Below, piece by piece: positions 25,720 through 33,987 of a stretch of 64,000 nucleotides of DNA. Each line of letters opens with the position of its first letter. Within the stretch, counting starts at the first letter, position 1. Source of the stretch: Cronobacter dublinensis subsp. dublinensis LMG 23823 (GTDB taxonomy: Bacteria > Pseudomonadota > Gammaproteobacteria > Enterobacterales > Enterobacteriaceae); assembly GCF_001277235.1 (NCBI RefSeq), contig NZ_CP012266.1, forward strand, positions 1,302,001 through 1,366,000, in the 5' to 3' direction. A program made the translations under genes and the position numbers. A model generated the notes under the pieces. The model searched no databases. It saw only the letters and a program-made list of their open reading frames with translations, and was not told the DNA's origin.

Positions 25720-27261
25720 TTACACGCGTCTGCGCCTGCCGAGGCTTATCAGCACCGCGGCGAAGCCGCCGAGCGCGACGATAATCCAGATAATCGCGTT
25801 GCCGAAACGGGCGTAGGGGGTGAGCCCGCTGGTGGGCGTGACGGAGGCGTTTAACACCTCGCGGGTGAACTGCGGGATGATCGACTGCACGTCGCCGTTC
25901 GGGTTAACCACCGCCGTGACGCCGTTATTGGTGCTGCGCAGCAGCGGACGCGCCAGCTCCAGCGCGCGCATACGCGCCATCTGCAAATGCTGCCACGGGC
26001 CGATGGAGTGGCCGAACCAGGCATCGTTTGAAATCGTCAGCAGGAAATCGGTGTCCGGGCGGAAGTTATCGCGCACCTGTTCGCCGAGAATGATTTCATA
26101 GCAGATAGCGGCCGTCAGCTTCATGCCGTGCGCCTGCAGTTGCGGTTGCAGGTAAGGGCCGCGGCTGAACGAGGACATCGGCAGGTCGAAGAACGGTGCC
26201 AGCGGTCGAAGGAGAGACTCCAGCGGCACAAACTCGCCAAACGGCACCAGATGGTTTTTATGGTAGCGATTAGCGGAGTTGTAGCTGTAAGGCGTATCGC
26301 CGCCGAGCGTGATAATGGTGTTATAGGTGTCGTAACGGTTTTTGTCGTTAAGACGCGCATCCACCACGCCGGTTATCAGCGTCGCGTCATTCGCGCGCAG
26401 CACTGTATCGAGGTCGCGCAGGAACGGCTGCTGGTTGCTCTCTAAATCGGGGATAGCGGATTCCGGCCAGATAATCAGTCCGGCTTTGCCGAACTGCGCC
26501 CGCGTGGCGTTGAGGTAGATACGCAGCGTATTCACCAGCTCGCCCTCATCCCACTTCATCGACTGCGGAATATTGCCCTGCACCAGTGCGACGTTTATCG
26601 CGCGCTCGGCGTGCGGCTGATACCACTGGATGTAGCGCAGCGGGAAGGGGAGCGCGAACAGCACCAGCGCGCAAACGGCGGGCTTCCAGGCGCGACGCGC
26701 CAGCGCCAGCACCAGAAGACCGCTGACCGCCATCAGTAAGAAGTTGATCGCCTCGACGCCCATCACCGGCGCCAGGCCTTTCAGCGGGCCGTCTATCTGA
26801 CTGTAGCCGAACTGCAGCCACGGGAACCCGGTCAGCACCCAGCCGCGCAGAAACTCGGTGAGATGCCAGACGACCGGCGCAGCGACCGCCACGCGCAGCC
26901 AGCCGGTTTTCGGCCACAGGCGCGCCAGCACGCCGGCGAAAAGGCCGGTATACAGCGACAGGTAGGCGGCAAGCAGCACGACCAGCGCCACGTTAACCGG
27001 GCCCGGCATACCGCCAAACTGGGCGATACTGACATAGACCCAGTTCACGCCGCTGCCAAACAGACCCATCCCCCAGGCAAAACCAATCCAGGCGCTTTGC
27101 ATCGGGCGGCGGTTTAGGGTGAGCCCCTGAAGGCCCATCAGCGAAATGAGGGCGGCGGGCCAGAAATCATAAGGGGAAAAGGCCAGCGTTCCGCTGGCAC
27201 CGAAAAGCAGCGCCAGCAGCAGACGCACGCGCTGGCGTTCAATCAATGAGGCAAGAGCCAT
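25720..27261 (-). CDS. lnt: apolipoprotein N-acyltransferase Lnt
   Basis: 513 residues. Adds the third acyl chain to lipoproteins in the inner membrane. Hydrophobic N-terminal half (about six spans), then a periplasmic nitrilase-like domain with the triad Glu (IIWPESAIPDL), Lys (RYHKNHLVPFGEFVP) and Cys (AAICYEIILGEQ). The start at MALASLIERQR is chosen from the family. It follows corC by four bases. Confidence 0.96.
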   Translation of the reverse strand: MALASLIERQRVRLLLALLFGASGTLAFSPYDFWPAALISLMGLQGLTLNRRPMQSAWIGFAWGMGLFGSGVNWVYVSIAQFGGMPGPVNVALVVLLAAYLSLYTGLFAGVLARLWPKTGWLRVAVAAPVVWHLTEFLRGWVLTGFPWLQFGYSQIDGPLKGLAPVMGVEAINFLLMAVSGLLVLALARRAWKPAVCALVLFALPFPLRYIQWYQPHAERAINVALVQGNIPQSMKWDEGELVNTLRIYLNATRAQFGKAGLIIWPESAIPDLESNQQPFLRDLDTVLRANDATLITGVVDARLNDKNRYDTYNTIITLGGDTPYSYNSANRYHKNHLVPFGEFVPLESLLRPLAPFFDLPMSSFSRGPYLQPQLQAHGMKLTAAICYEIILGEQVRDNFRPDTDFLLTISNDAWFGHSIGPWQHLQMARMRALELARPLLRSTNNGVTAVVNPNGDVQSIIPQFTREVLNASVTPTSGLTPYARFGNAIIWIIVALGGFAAVLISLGRRRRV

Positions 27262-27265
27262 TCCA

Positions 27266-28141
27266 TTAGTCTTCCAGTTTAGGCTGCGGCGAATTTTCCG
27301 GCATTCTGACGTGGACCTGGATAATACGACGGCTGTCCGCCATAGCAACTTTAAACTGGTAACCATCGATGTCGATGGTTTCGCCGCGCGCAGGCAGGTG
27401 GCCAAACGCCTGCATCACCAGACCGCCGATGGTGTCCACTTCTTCATCGCTAAACTGTGTGCCGAAGGTGTCATTGAAATCTTCAATAGACGCCAGCGCG
27501 CGCACGGTCCAGGTGTGGCGGCTCAGCTGACGGAAATCGATATCTTCTTCGTCGTCATATTCGTCTTCGATTTCACCGACGATAAGCTCCAGAATATCTT
27601 CGATGGTCACAAGCCCGGACACGCCGCCGAATTCGTCAATCACGATAGCCATGTGGTAGCGCTGTGAGCGGAACTCTTTCAGCATCCGGTCAACCCGTTT
27701 GCTTTCCGGCACGACAACCGCCGGGCGCAACACTTTATCCATGCTGAAGGCGTCGGCATCGCTGCGCATAAACGGCAGCAGATCCTTGGCCATCAAAATC
27801 CCTTCAATGTGATCTTTGTCTTCGCTGATCACCGGGAAACGCGAATGCGCCGATTCGATAATGACGTCGAGACATTCATCGAGGCTCTGGTTGCGTTTGA
27901 GGGTGACCATCTGAGAGCGGGGGATCATGATGTCGCGAACGCGCTGGTCGGCGATATCCATTACCCCTTCGAGCATGTCGCGCGTATCCTGGTCGATAAG
28001 CTCGTTCTGCTCGGAATCACGGATAAGCTCAAGCAGTTCATCACGGTTTTTCGGTTCACCGTGGAAAAGCTGGCTTAAGAGGAGGGAGAAAAATCCCTTT
28101 TTGTTAAGTGAGTCGCTACTGTGTGAGTTGTCGTCGCTCAT
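27266..28141 (-). CDS. corC: CBS-domain magnesium/cobalt homeostasis protein CorC (YbeX)
   Basis: 291 residues. Two CBS domains (about 70-190; VRDIMIPRSQMVTLKRNQSLDE and the later VDRMLKEFRSQRYHMAIVID) and a C-terminal CorC/HlyC domain. It lacks membrane spans. Linked in E. coli to magnesium/cobalt efflux and to ribosome fitness through its ybeZ-ybeY neighbours. Separated from ybeY by about 100 bp with two hairpins. Confidence 0.94.
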   Translation of the reverse strand: MSDDNSHSSDSLNKKGFFSLLLSQLFHGEPKNRDELLELIRDSEQNELIDQDTRDMLEGVMDIADQRVRDIMIPRSQMVTLKRNQSLDECLDVIIESAHSRFPVISEDKDHIEGILMAKDLLPFMRSDADAFSMDKVLRPAVVVPESKRVDRMLKEFRSQRYHMAIVIDEFGGVSGLVTIEDILELIVGEIEDEYDDEEDIDFRQLSRHTWTVRALASIEDFNDTFGTQFSDEEVDTIGGLVMQAFGHLPARGETIDIDGYQFKVAMADSRRIIQVHVRMPENSPQPKLED

Positions 28142-28180
28142 GGCGTTAATTCAGGGTTCTCATGTTAGTGGATGTGTCGC

Positions 28181-28238
28181 CCGCGGCGGTAAATACACGC
28201 CGCGGCGATAGAAATCACGGGCGGCAGCGGACTGCCGC
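28181..28238. repeat. two GC-rich inverted repeats between ybeY and corC
   Basis: CCGCGGCG-N9-CGCCGCGG at 28181-28205 and GCGGCAG-CGGA-CTGCCGC at 28221-28238, both perfect. They sit inside the operon, without T runs, so they may be mRNA-processing or stabilising hairpins. Confidence 0.5.
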
Positions 28239-28243
28239 ACAGA

Positions 28244-28711
28244 TTATGCTTTCTCGGCAATGTACGGATCGTCAAAGCCCAGGGCAAGCATTATCTCGGT
28301 TTCGATGCCTTCCATCTCTTCGGCTTCGTCATCCTCGATATGGTCATAGCCCAACAGATGCAGACTGCCGTGCACCACCATATGCGCCCAGTGGGCTTCC
28401 AGCGGCTTTTCCTGCTCCTGCGCTTCGCGCTCCACCACCTGACGACAGATAATCAGATCGCCAAGTAGCGGCAGCTCGATGCCTGGCGGCGCTTCGAACG
28501 GAAACGACAGCACGTTGGTCGATTTATCCTTACCGCGGTAGGTCAGATTTAAATCATGACTTTCCGCTTCATCCACCAGTCGTACCGTCACCTCTGATTC
28601 TTCCTGAAACTGTGGGATGACGGCATTCAGCCATGTCTGAAACTGGGCTTCGTCCGGCAAACCGGCGATGTCTTCGCAGGCAACCTGCAAATCAAGGATA
28701 ACCTGACTCAT
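28244..28711 (-). CDS. ybeY: rRNA maturation endonuclease YbeY
   Basis: 155 residues, same as E. coli. Zinc-dependent single-strand RNase needed for 16S 3' processing and ribosome quality control. The zinc motif H-x3-H-x5-H is seen as HGSLHLLGYDH. Its ATG overlaps the ybeZ stop by four bases, so the two are coupled. Confidence 0.96.
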   Translation of the reverse strand: MSQVILDLQVACEDIAGLPDEAQFQTWLNAVIPQFQEESEVTVRLVDEAESHDLNLTYRGKDKSTNVLSFPFEAPPGIELPLLGDLIICRQVVEREAQEQEKPLEAHWAHMVVHGSLHLLGYDHIEDDEAEEMEGIETEIMLALGFDDPYIAEKA

Positions 28712-29769
28712 TTACTCTCCTGCGTGCCAGCGGCCAGCGCCAGCGCTTCGCGTTTACGTTCCGCCGCCTGTTCGGCCTTGCGTTTCTGGTCAGCCTCTTC
28801 CCAGGCTTCATAGGCGGTGACGATACGCGCAACGACCGGGTGGCGTACCACGTCTTCGCTGTGGAAGAAGTTAAAGCTGATTTCCTCCACCTCCGACAGC
28901 ACTTCAATGGCGTGACGCAGACCGGACTTCAGGTTTCTCGGCAAGTCGATTTGCGTGACGTCGCCGGTAATAACTGCCTTAGAGTTAAAGCCGATACGCG
29001 TCAGGAACATCTTCATCTGCTCGATGGTGGTGTTCTGGCTCTCATCAAGAATGATGAACGCGTCGTTGAGCGTGCGACCACGCATATACGCGAGCGGCGC
29101 GACTTCAATCACGTTGCGCTCCATCAGTTTCTCTACGCGCTCAAAACCTAACATTTCAAACAGCGCGTCGTAGAGCGGCCGCAGGTATGGGTCAACCTTC
29201 TGGCTGAGATCGCCTGGCAGGAAGCCGAGCTTTTCACCCGCTTCCACCGCCGGGCGGGTCAGCAGAATGCGGCGGATCTCCTGACGCTCCAGCGCGTCCA
29301 CGGCGGCCGCGACCGCGAGATACGTTTTACCGGTACCGGCAGGGCCGATACCAAACGTGATGTCGTGGTCAAGGATGTTGGCGATATACTGCGCCTGGTT
29401 CGGCGTGCGGGGTTTAATCACGCCGCGTTTGGTCTTGATATTGACCGCTTTGCCGTACTCCGGCACGCTTTCGGCGCTCTGCTCCAGCACGCGAAACTCT
29501 TTGATAGCCAGATGGATCTGTTCCGGCTCGATCTCTTTGATTTCGCCGCGCATCGGTGCCGTATCGACATACAGATGGCGCAGAATATCCGTCGCGGCGC
29601 TGACGCAAATGGTGCGGCCGGTCAGTTTAAAGTGGTTGTCGCGACGGGCGATTTCGATGCCGAGGCGGCGTTCCAGCTGTTTGATGTTGTCATCAAAGGG
29701 TCCACAGAGGCTAAGCAGACGAGCGTTGTCTGCAGGTTCCAGCGTAAATTCACGTGTTTCGATATTCAA
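28708..29769 (-). CDS. ybeZ: PhoH-like ATPase YbeZ (PhoL)
   Basis: 353 residues from TTG 29769 (LNIETREFTLEPADNARLL), with AGGA five bases upstream. PhoH family ATPase: Walker A GPAGTGKTYLA, Walker B AFIILDESQNTT. Partner of YbeY in rRNA work; the charged C-terminal tail (QKRKAEQAAERKREAL) may bind RNA. The open frame to 29829 begins with an ATG but adds a stretch that E. coli lacks and has no ribosome site seen. A sigma-32-like promoter lies about 110 nt upstream. Confidence 0.94.
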   Translation of the reverse strand: MNIETREFTLEPADNARLLSLCGPFDDNIKQLERRLGIEIARRDNHFKLTGRTICVSAATDILRHLYVDTAPMRGEIKEIEPEQIHLAIKEFRVLEQSAESVPEYGKAVNIKTKRGVIKPRTPNQAQYIANILDHDITFGIGPAGTGKTYLAVAAAVDALERQEIRRILLTRPAVEAGEKLGFLPGDLSQKVDPYLRPLYDALFEMLGFERVEKLMERNVIEVAPLAYMRGRTLNDAFIILDESQNTTIEQMKMFLTRIGFNSKAVITGDVTQIDLPRNLKSGLRHAIEVLSEVEEISFNFFHSEDVVRHPVVARIVTAYEAWEEADQKRKAEQAAERKREALALAAGTQESK

Positions 29770-29885
29770 ACTTGTCCTCTTGGTCACACAGGGCCAGTTA
29801 AGGTGAATAAAATGCCTGCTGATTTTCACAGGGCCTTAGAGAAATTATTCACGGCGAGGGAAAAAGGCGCAAGCGACAACCCGGA

Positions 29886-29913
29886 TATTTGGGTGACGCT
29901 TTCAGAATACAAG
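29886..29913 (-). promoter_or_regulatory. sigma-32-like heat-shock promoter of ybeZYX-lnt
   Basis: Minus strand: CTTGTAT (29907-29913), 13-bp spacer, CCCAAATA (29886-29893), close to the heat-shock consensus CTTGAAA / CCCCATnT. RpoH control of this operon is known in E. coli; the exact site is my reading. Confidence 0.55.
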
Positions 29914-29924
29914 AGCGGATGGGT

Positions 29925-29959
29925 GAAAAATAAGCGTATGCCGCAGCGGGGCGGCATAC
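29925..29959 (-). terminator. miaB terminator
   Basis: Minus-strand stem GTATGCCGC / GCGGCATAC around a six-base loop, then GCTTATTTTTC, 14 bp after the miaB stop. Confidence 0.8.
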
Positions 29960-29972
29960 GTGAGACAGCGGG

Positions 29973-31397
29973 TTACGGCTGGAAAATGCCGACGCCGAGT
30001 TCGTTCTCTTTGCGGGTGCGGGCGATGATCGCCGCCGGGGATTCCACTACGCGCAGGCCCATCTCTTCCTCGGTGCGGATAACTTTGCCGCGCAGGGAGT
30101 TCGGAAACACCTCGGTTATTTCCACATCGACGAATTTACCGACCATCTCCGGCGCGCCTTCGAAATTCACCACACGGTTATTTTCGGTGCGTCCGGAAAG
30201 CTCCATGATGCTTTTACGCGACGTGCCTTCCACCAGGATGCGCTGGGTCGTGCCGAGCATACGGCGGCTCCAGGCCATCGCCTGCTGGTTGATGCGCTCC
30301 TGCAGAATATACAGACGCTGCTTTTTCTCTTCTTCCGGCACGTCGTCCACCATGTCGGCGGCCGGGGTGCCGGGGCGTGCGGAGAAAATAAAGCTGTAGC
30401 TCATATCGAAATTGACCTCGGCAATCAGCTTCATGGTCTGTTCGAAATCCTGCTGGGTTTCGCCAGGGAAGCCGACGATAAAGTCGGAGCTAATCTGGAT
30501 ATCCGGACGCGCAGCGCGCAGCTTGCGGATAATCGCTTTATATTCCAGCGCCGTGTGGGTGCGTCCCATCATGTTCAGCACGCGGTCGGAGCCGCTTTGC
30601 ACCGGCAGATGCAGGAAACTCACCAGCTCCGGGGTATCGCGATACACTTCGATGATATCGTCAGTGAATTCGATCGGGTGGCTGGTGGTGAAGCGAATAC
30701 GGTCGATACCATCGATAGCGGCCACCAGACGCAGCAGATCGGCGAAAGTGCCGATGGTGCCGTCGTAGTTTTCGCCGCGCCAGGCGTTCACGTTCTGCCC
30801 GAGCAGGTTAACTTCACGTACGCCCTGTGCCGCGAGCTGGGCGATTTCCAGCACGATGTCGTCGCTCGGACGGCTGACTTCTTCGCCGCGGGTGTACGGA
30901 ACCACGCAGTAGGTGCAGTATTTGTTGCAGCCTTCCATGATGGAAACGAACGCCGTCGGGCCTTCCGCGCGCGGCTCCGGCAGACGGTCGAATTTCTCGA
31001 TTTCCGGGAAGCTGATGTCAACGACCGGGCTGCGGGTGCCTTTCACCTGGTTGATCATTTCCGGCAGGCGGTGCAGAGTCTGAGGCCCGAAAATAATGTC
31101 GACGTAGCGGGCGCGATCGCGAATATGATCGCCTTCCTGAGAGGCCACGCAGCCGCCCACGCCGATAATCACATCCGGGTTCTTTTCCTTTAACGTTTTC
31201 CAGCGCCCTAACTGATGGAAAACCTTCTCCTGTGCCTTCTCGCGGATTGAGCAGGTATTCAGCAGCAGAATATCTGCTTCTTCCGCCACGTCGGTCAGCG
31301 TAAAGCCGTGCGTGGTTTCCAGCAGATCGGCCATCTTCGATGAATCGTATTCGTTCATCTGACAGCCCCAGGTTTTAATATGGAGTTTTTTTGTCAT
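29973..31397 (-). CDS. miaB: tRNA methylthiotransferase MiaB
   Basis: 474 residues, same as E. coli. Adds a methylthio group to i6A37 of tRNAs reading U-starting codons. N-terminal UPF0004 domain with cluster cysteines (KTWGCQMNEYDS, LLNTCSIREKA, GVGGCVA), radical-SAM CX3CX2C (CNKYCTYC), and a C-terminal TRAM domain. Divergent from ubiF. Confidence 0.97.
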   Translation of the reverse strand: MTKKLHIKTWGCQMNEYDSSKMADLLETTHGFTLTDVAEEADILLLNTCSIREKAQEKVFHQLGRWKTLKEKNPDVIIGVGGCVASQEGDHIRDRARYVDIIFGPQTLHRLPEMINQVKGTRSPVVDISFPEIEKFDRLPEPRAEGPTAFVSIMEGCNKYCTYCVVPYTRGEEVSRPSDDIVLEIAQLAAQGVREVNLLGQNVNAWRGENYDGTIGTFADLLRLVAAIDGIDRIRFTTSHPIEFTDDIIEVYRDTPELVSFLHLPVQSGSDRVLNMMGRTHTALEYKAIIRKLRAARPDIQISSDFIVGFPGETQQDFEQTMKLIAEVNFDMSYSFIFSARPGTPAADMVDDVPEEEKKQRLYILQERINQQAMAWSRRMLGTTQRILVEGTSRKSIMELSGRTENNRVVNFEGAPEMVGKFVDVEITEVFPNSLRGKVIRTEEEMGLRVVESPAAIIARTRKENELGVGIFQP

Positions 31398-31536
31398 TGA
31401 CTTGCCATTGCTCAGTTAAAGCCACTCATTTTGGCCGCGTATTGTAATGCTTTGACGTGTTCGTGACCAGTGGCGAGGCAAAGACGTCAGGCGGCGAAAA
31501 ATCCGGTAAACTGAAGGGAGACTGCTTAAGGACAAA

Positions 31537-32718
31537 ATGACCATGACAAATCAACCTATTGAAGTCGCCGTCGTCGGCGGTGGCATGGTGGGCGCCGCGG
31601 CCGCGCTGGGGCTGGCGCAAAATGGTTTTCAGGTGGCGGTAGTCGAGCACGCCGCGCCGCCCGCGTTTTCGCCGCAAAATCCGCCGGACGTGCGGATCTC
31701 TTCCATCAGCTGCGCTTCTGTGGATCTGCTGCGCGGGCTGGGCGTCTGGCAGCGGGTGCTGGAGATGCGCGCGCATCCTTATCGTCGCCTCGAAACCTGG
31801 GAGTGGAACGAGGCACGCGTTGAATTCAGCGCTGACGAGCTGCAACTGCCCGAACTCGGCTACATGGTGGAAAACAGCGTACTGCAACGCGCGCTGTGGG
31901 AGGCGCTGGAGGCGCATCCGGCCGTTAAACTGCTGTGCCCGACGACGCTCACGCAGATGACCGCCTCGCAACACGGGTATCAGCTGGCGCTGGATAATGG
32001 CGAAACGCTCGACGCGCGGCTGGTCATCGGCGCCGATGGCGCAAGCTCGCAGGTGCGCAAATGGGCCGGGATCGGGGTGAACGCCTGGCAATATCAGCAG
32101 TCGTGTTTGCTCATCAGCGTGCAGTGCCAGCAACCGCCTGGCGACAGCACATGGCAGCATTTTACGCCCAACGGGCCGCATGCGTTTCTGCCGCTGTTTG
32201 ATAACTGGGCCTCGCTGGTCTGGTATGACCGCCCGGCGCGCGTTCGTCAACTGCAGGCGATGAATATGACGCAGCTCGGGCGCGAGATCGCGGCGGCGTT
32301 TCCATCGCGGCTCGGCGGCGTGACGCCGGTCACCTGCGGCGCGTTTCCGCTGGTGCGCCGACATGCACTGCGTTACGTGCTGCCGGGTGTCGCGCTGGTG
32401 GGCGACGCCGCGCATACCATTCACCCGCTGGCGGGGCAGGGCGTGAATCTCGGCTATCGCGATGTAGATGCGCTGTTGAAGGTGGTGATTGATGCCCGCA
32501 ATGCGGCGGAAGACTGGGCGTCTGGCGAGGTGCTCAAGCGCTACCAGCGTCGCCGGCTGCCGGATAATCTGCTGATGCAAAGCGGTATGGATCTCTTCCA
32601 CGCGGGCTTTACCGCGAAGCTGAAGCCGCTGCGGGTGCTGCGCAATCTGGGGCTTATCGCCGCCCAGCGGTCGGGCGTACTGAAGCGTCAGGCGCTGCGA
32701 TATGCGCTCGGTTTATAA
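31537..32718 (+). CDS. ubiF: 2-octaprenyl-3-methyl-6-methoxy-benzoquinol hydroxylase UbiF
   Basis: 393 residues, FAD monooxygenase of ubiquinone synthesis (C6 hydroxylation). Rossmann motif VVGGGMVGAAAALG, the DG motif VIGADGASSQVR and GD motif LVGDAAHTIHPLAGQG are all present. AAGGA lies four bases before ATG 31537; ATG 31543 (MTNQP, the E. coli start) is nearly as good. Stands alone before the tRNA cluster with its own terminator. Confidence 0.95.
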   Translation: MTMTNQPIEVAVVGGGMVGAAAALGLAQNGFQVAVVEHAAPPAFSPQNPPDVRISSISCASVDLLRGLGVWQRVLEMRAHPYRRLETWEWNEARVEFSADELQLPELGYMVENSVLQRALWEALEAHPAVKLLCPTTLTQMTASQHGYQLALDNGETLDARLVIGADGASSQVRKWAGIGVNAWQYQQSCLLISVQCQQPPGDSTWQHFTPNGPHAFLPLFDNWASLVWYDRPARVRQLQAMNMTQLGREIAAAFPSRLGGVTPVTCGAFPLVRRHALRYVLPGVALVGDAAHTIHPLAGQGVNLGYRDVDALLKVVIDARNAAEDWASGEVLKRYQRRRLPDNLLMQSGMDLFHAGFTAKLKPLRVLRNLGLIAAQRSGVLKRQALRYALGL

Positions 32719-32813
32719 CGCCTTAGTTACAACATGCTTATTGCTGCGTTTAATGACATGGCGGAGGCGTTAGCGCCGTCATCGCCTGGCAGCGGTGAGC
32801 GAGGGGAGTGAAA

Positions 32814-32840
32814 AGGCCTGCATGCGCGGGCTTTTTTATT
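32814..32840 (+). terminator. ubiF terminator
   Basis: Stem GCCTGC / GCGGGC (one G-T pair) followed by six T, about 95 bp after ubiF. Confidence 0.6.
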
Positions 32841-32911
32841 GCGTGATGCTGCAAGAGAACGGCAGAGTTTGGGAAGCGCGCTAAAGACAGCGCTATACAG
32901 TTGAGGCGCAG

Positions 32912-32944
32912 AAAAGAAAAAAGCCTGCTTTCGCAGGCTTTTAA
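32912..32944 (-). terminator. terminator of the tRNA operon
   Basis: Minus-strand stem AAAAGCCTGC / GCAGGCTTTT with a GAAA tetraloop and a TTCTTTT tail, just past the last tRNA-Gln. Confidence 0.9.
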
Positions 32945-32948
32945 AGAG

Positions 32949-33023
32949 TGGCTGGGGTACGAGGATTCGAACCTCGGAATGGTGGAATCAGAATCCACTG
33001 CCTTACCGCTTGGCGATACCCCA
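32949..33023 (-). tRNA. glnX: tRNA-Gln (anticodon CTG)
   Basis: 75 nt including encoded CCA. 5' end TGGGGTATCGCC, anticodon loop TTCTGAT, T-loop GGTTCGAATCC. Last gene of the array; same order as E. coli metT-leuW-glnU-glnW-metU-glnV-glnX. Confidence 0.97.
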
Positions 33024-33114
33024 ACAAAATGTTGGTACTGAATGATCAGTTAAAGGAAGAAACAAAGAACCTTTAACCTGTGCGTTTAGCTTGTTGCCAA
33101 CCGCTTCTTCAAAG

Positions 33115-33189
33115 TGGCTGGGGTACGAGGATTCGAACCTCGGAATGGTGGAATCAGAATCCACTGCCTTACCGCTTGGCGATACCCCA
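33115..33189 (-). tRNA. glnV: tRNA-Gln (anticodon CTG)
   Basis: 75 nt, identical by eye to the following tRNA-Gln(CTG) gene. This is the gene family in which supE-type amber suppressors arise in E. coli. Confidence 0.97.
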
Positions 33190-33251
33190 AGAAACTCTTG
33201 CGAATTTTACTTCGCGCTATCCCACATTAAAAATGCAAGACGCTTTAAATA

Positions 33252-33328
33252 TGGTGGCTACGACGGGAATCGAACCTGTGACCCCAGCATTATGAGTGCT
33301 GTGCTCTAACCAGCTGAGCTACGTAGCC
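33252..33328 (-). tRNA. metU: tRNA-Met, elongator (anticodon CAT)
   Basis: 77 nt with CCA. 5' end GGCTACGTAGCTCAGC, anticodon loop CTCATAA. The closed acceptor pair G1-C72 marks it as elongator rather than initiator. Confidence 0.95.
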
Positions 33329-33357
33329 AAATTTTGTTACTCACCAGCCATGACGAC

Positions 33358-33432
33358 TGGCTGGGGTACCTGGATTCGAACCAGGGGATGCCGGTATCAA
33401 AAACCGGTGCCTTACCGCTTGGCGATACCCCA
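33358..33432 (-). tRNA. glnW: tRNA-Gln (anticodon TTG)
   Basis: 75 nt; anticodon stem-loop CCGGTTTTTGATACCGG gives anticodon TTG. Nearly the same sequence as the neighbouring tRNA-Gln genes outside the anticodon arm. Confidence 0.97.
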
Positions 33433-33468
33433 ACGACCACTGCGTTATACGCAAAAGTCGAAGAAATA

Positions 33469-33543
33469 TGGCTGGGGTACCTGGATTCGAACCAGGGAAT
33501 GCCGGTATCAAAAACCGGTGCCTTACCGCTTGGCGATACCCCA
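33469..33543 (-). tRNA. glnU: tRNA-Gln (anticodon TTG)
   Basis: 75 nt with CCA, anticodon TTG. One base differs by eye from the next tRNA-Gln(TTG), in the T arm (CCAGGG here against CCAGGGG there on the plus strand). Confidence 0.96.
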
Positions 33544-33566
33544 TCCGTGCAACGCTAACCCGGGAA

Positions 33567-33651
33567 TGGTGCGGGAGGCGAGACTTGAACTCGCACACCT
33601 TGCGGCGCCAGAACCTAAATCTGGTGCGTCTACCAATTTCGCCACTCCCGC
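33567..33651 (-). tRNA. leuW: tRNA-Leu (anticodon TAG)
   Basis: 85 nt class II tRNA with a long variable arm. 5' end GCGGGAGTGGCGAAATTGG, anticodon loop GATTTAGGT, encoded CCA. Confidence 0.96.
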
Positions 33652-33659
33652 AAAAAAGA

Positions 33660-33736
33660 TGGTGGCTACGACGGGAATCGAACCTGTGACCCCATCATTA
33701 TGAGTGATGTGCTCTAACCAGCTGAGCTACGTAGCC
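33660..33736 (-). tRNA. metT: tRNA-Met, elongator (anticodon CAT)
   Basis: 77 nt, first gene of the array; very close to metU. 5' end GGCTACGTAGC at 33736, about 40 bp after the promoter. Confidence 0.95.
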
Positions 33737-33775
33737 ATCTTTTTTTCGCGTTACCTTATCGGCGTTGCGGGGCGC

Positions 33776-33804
33776 ATTATGCGTATTGGGCCTGGAAGCG
33801 TCAA
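33776..33804 (-). promoter_or_regulatory. promoter of the tRNA array
   Basis: Minus strand: TTGACG (33799-33804), 17-bp spacer, CATAAT (33776-33781), then a GC-rich stretch GCGCCCCGC at the start site, the discriminator typical of stringently controlled stable-RNA promoters. Confidence 0.8.
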
Positions 33805-33943
33805 CACCTTTTTTGGCGAAAATCGACGGATTGTGACTGTTTGACTAGCTTGCGAACAGCTTGATGCAATATTCGTCGATTCCGGGCGAATTATCCACTA
33901 AGTCAATGGAAAACGAGACACTGCCCGAACATCTTTGCGCCCA

Positions 33944-33971
33944 TAAAAAAACGGGCCGTGAAGGCCCGTTG
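33944..33971 (-). terminator. asnB terminator
   Basis: Minus-strand stem ACGGGCC / GGCCCGT with a five-base loop and a seven-T tail. Confidence 0.9.
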
Positions 33972-33987
33972 TTCATTTAAAGCTCGC

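Noticed and set aside
31426..32601. 391-codon minus-strand open frame opposite ubiF
   Set aside because: Antisense shadow of a GC-rich gene; the ubiF strand has full catalytic motifs.
32750..32998. 82-codon minus frame running into tRNA-Gln
   Set aside because: Overlaps a tRNA gene and its terminator; no ribosome site.
33080..33703. Open frames across the tRNA array (for example those reading WGTWIRTRGCRYQKPVPYRLA)
   Set aside because: They are translations of repeated tRNA sequence. The repeated peptide pattern is a well-known annotation artefact.
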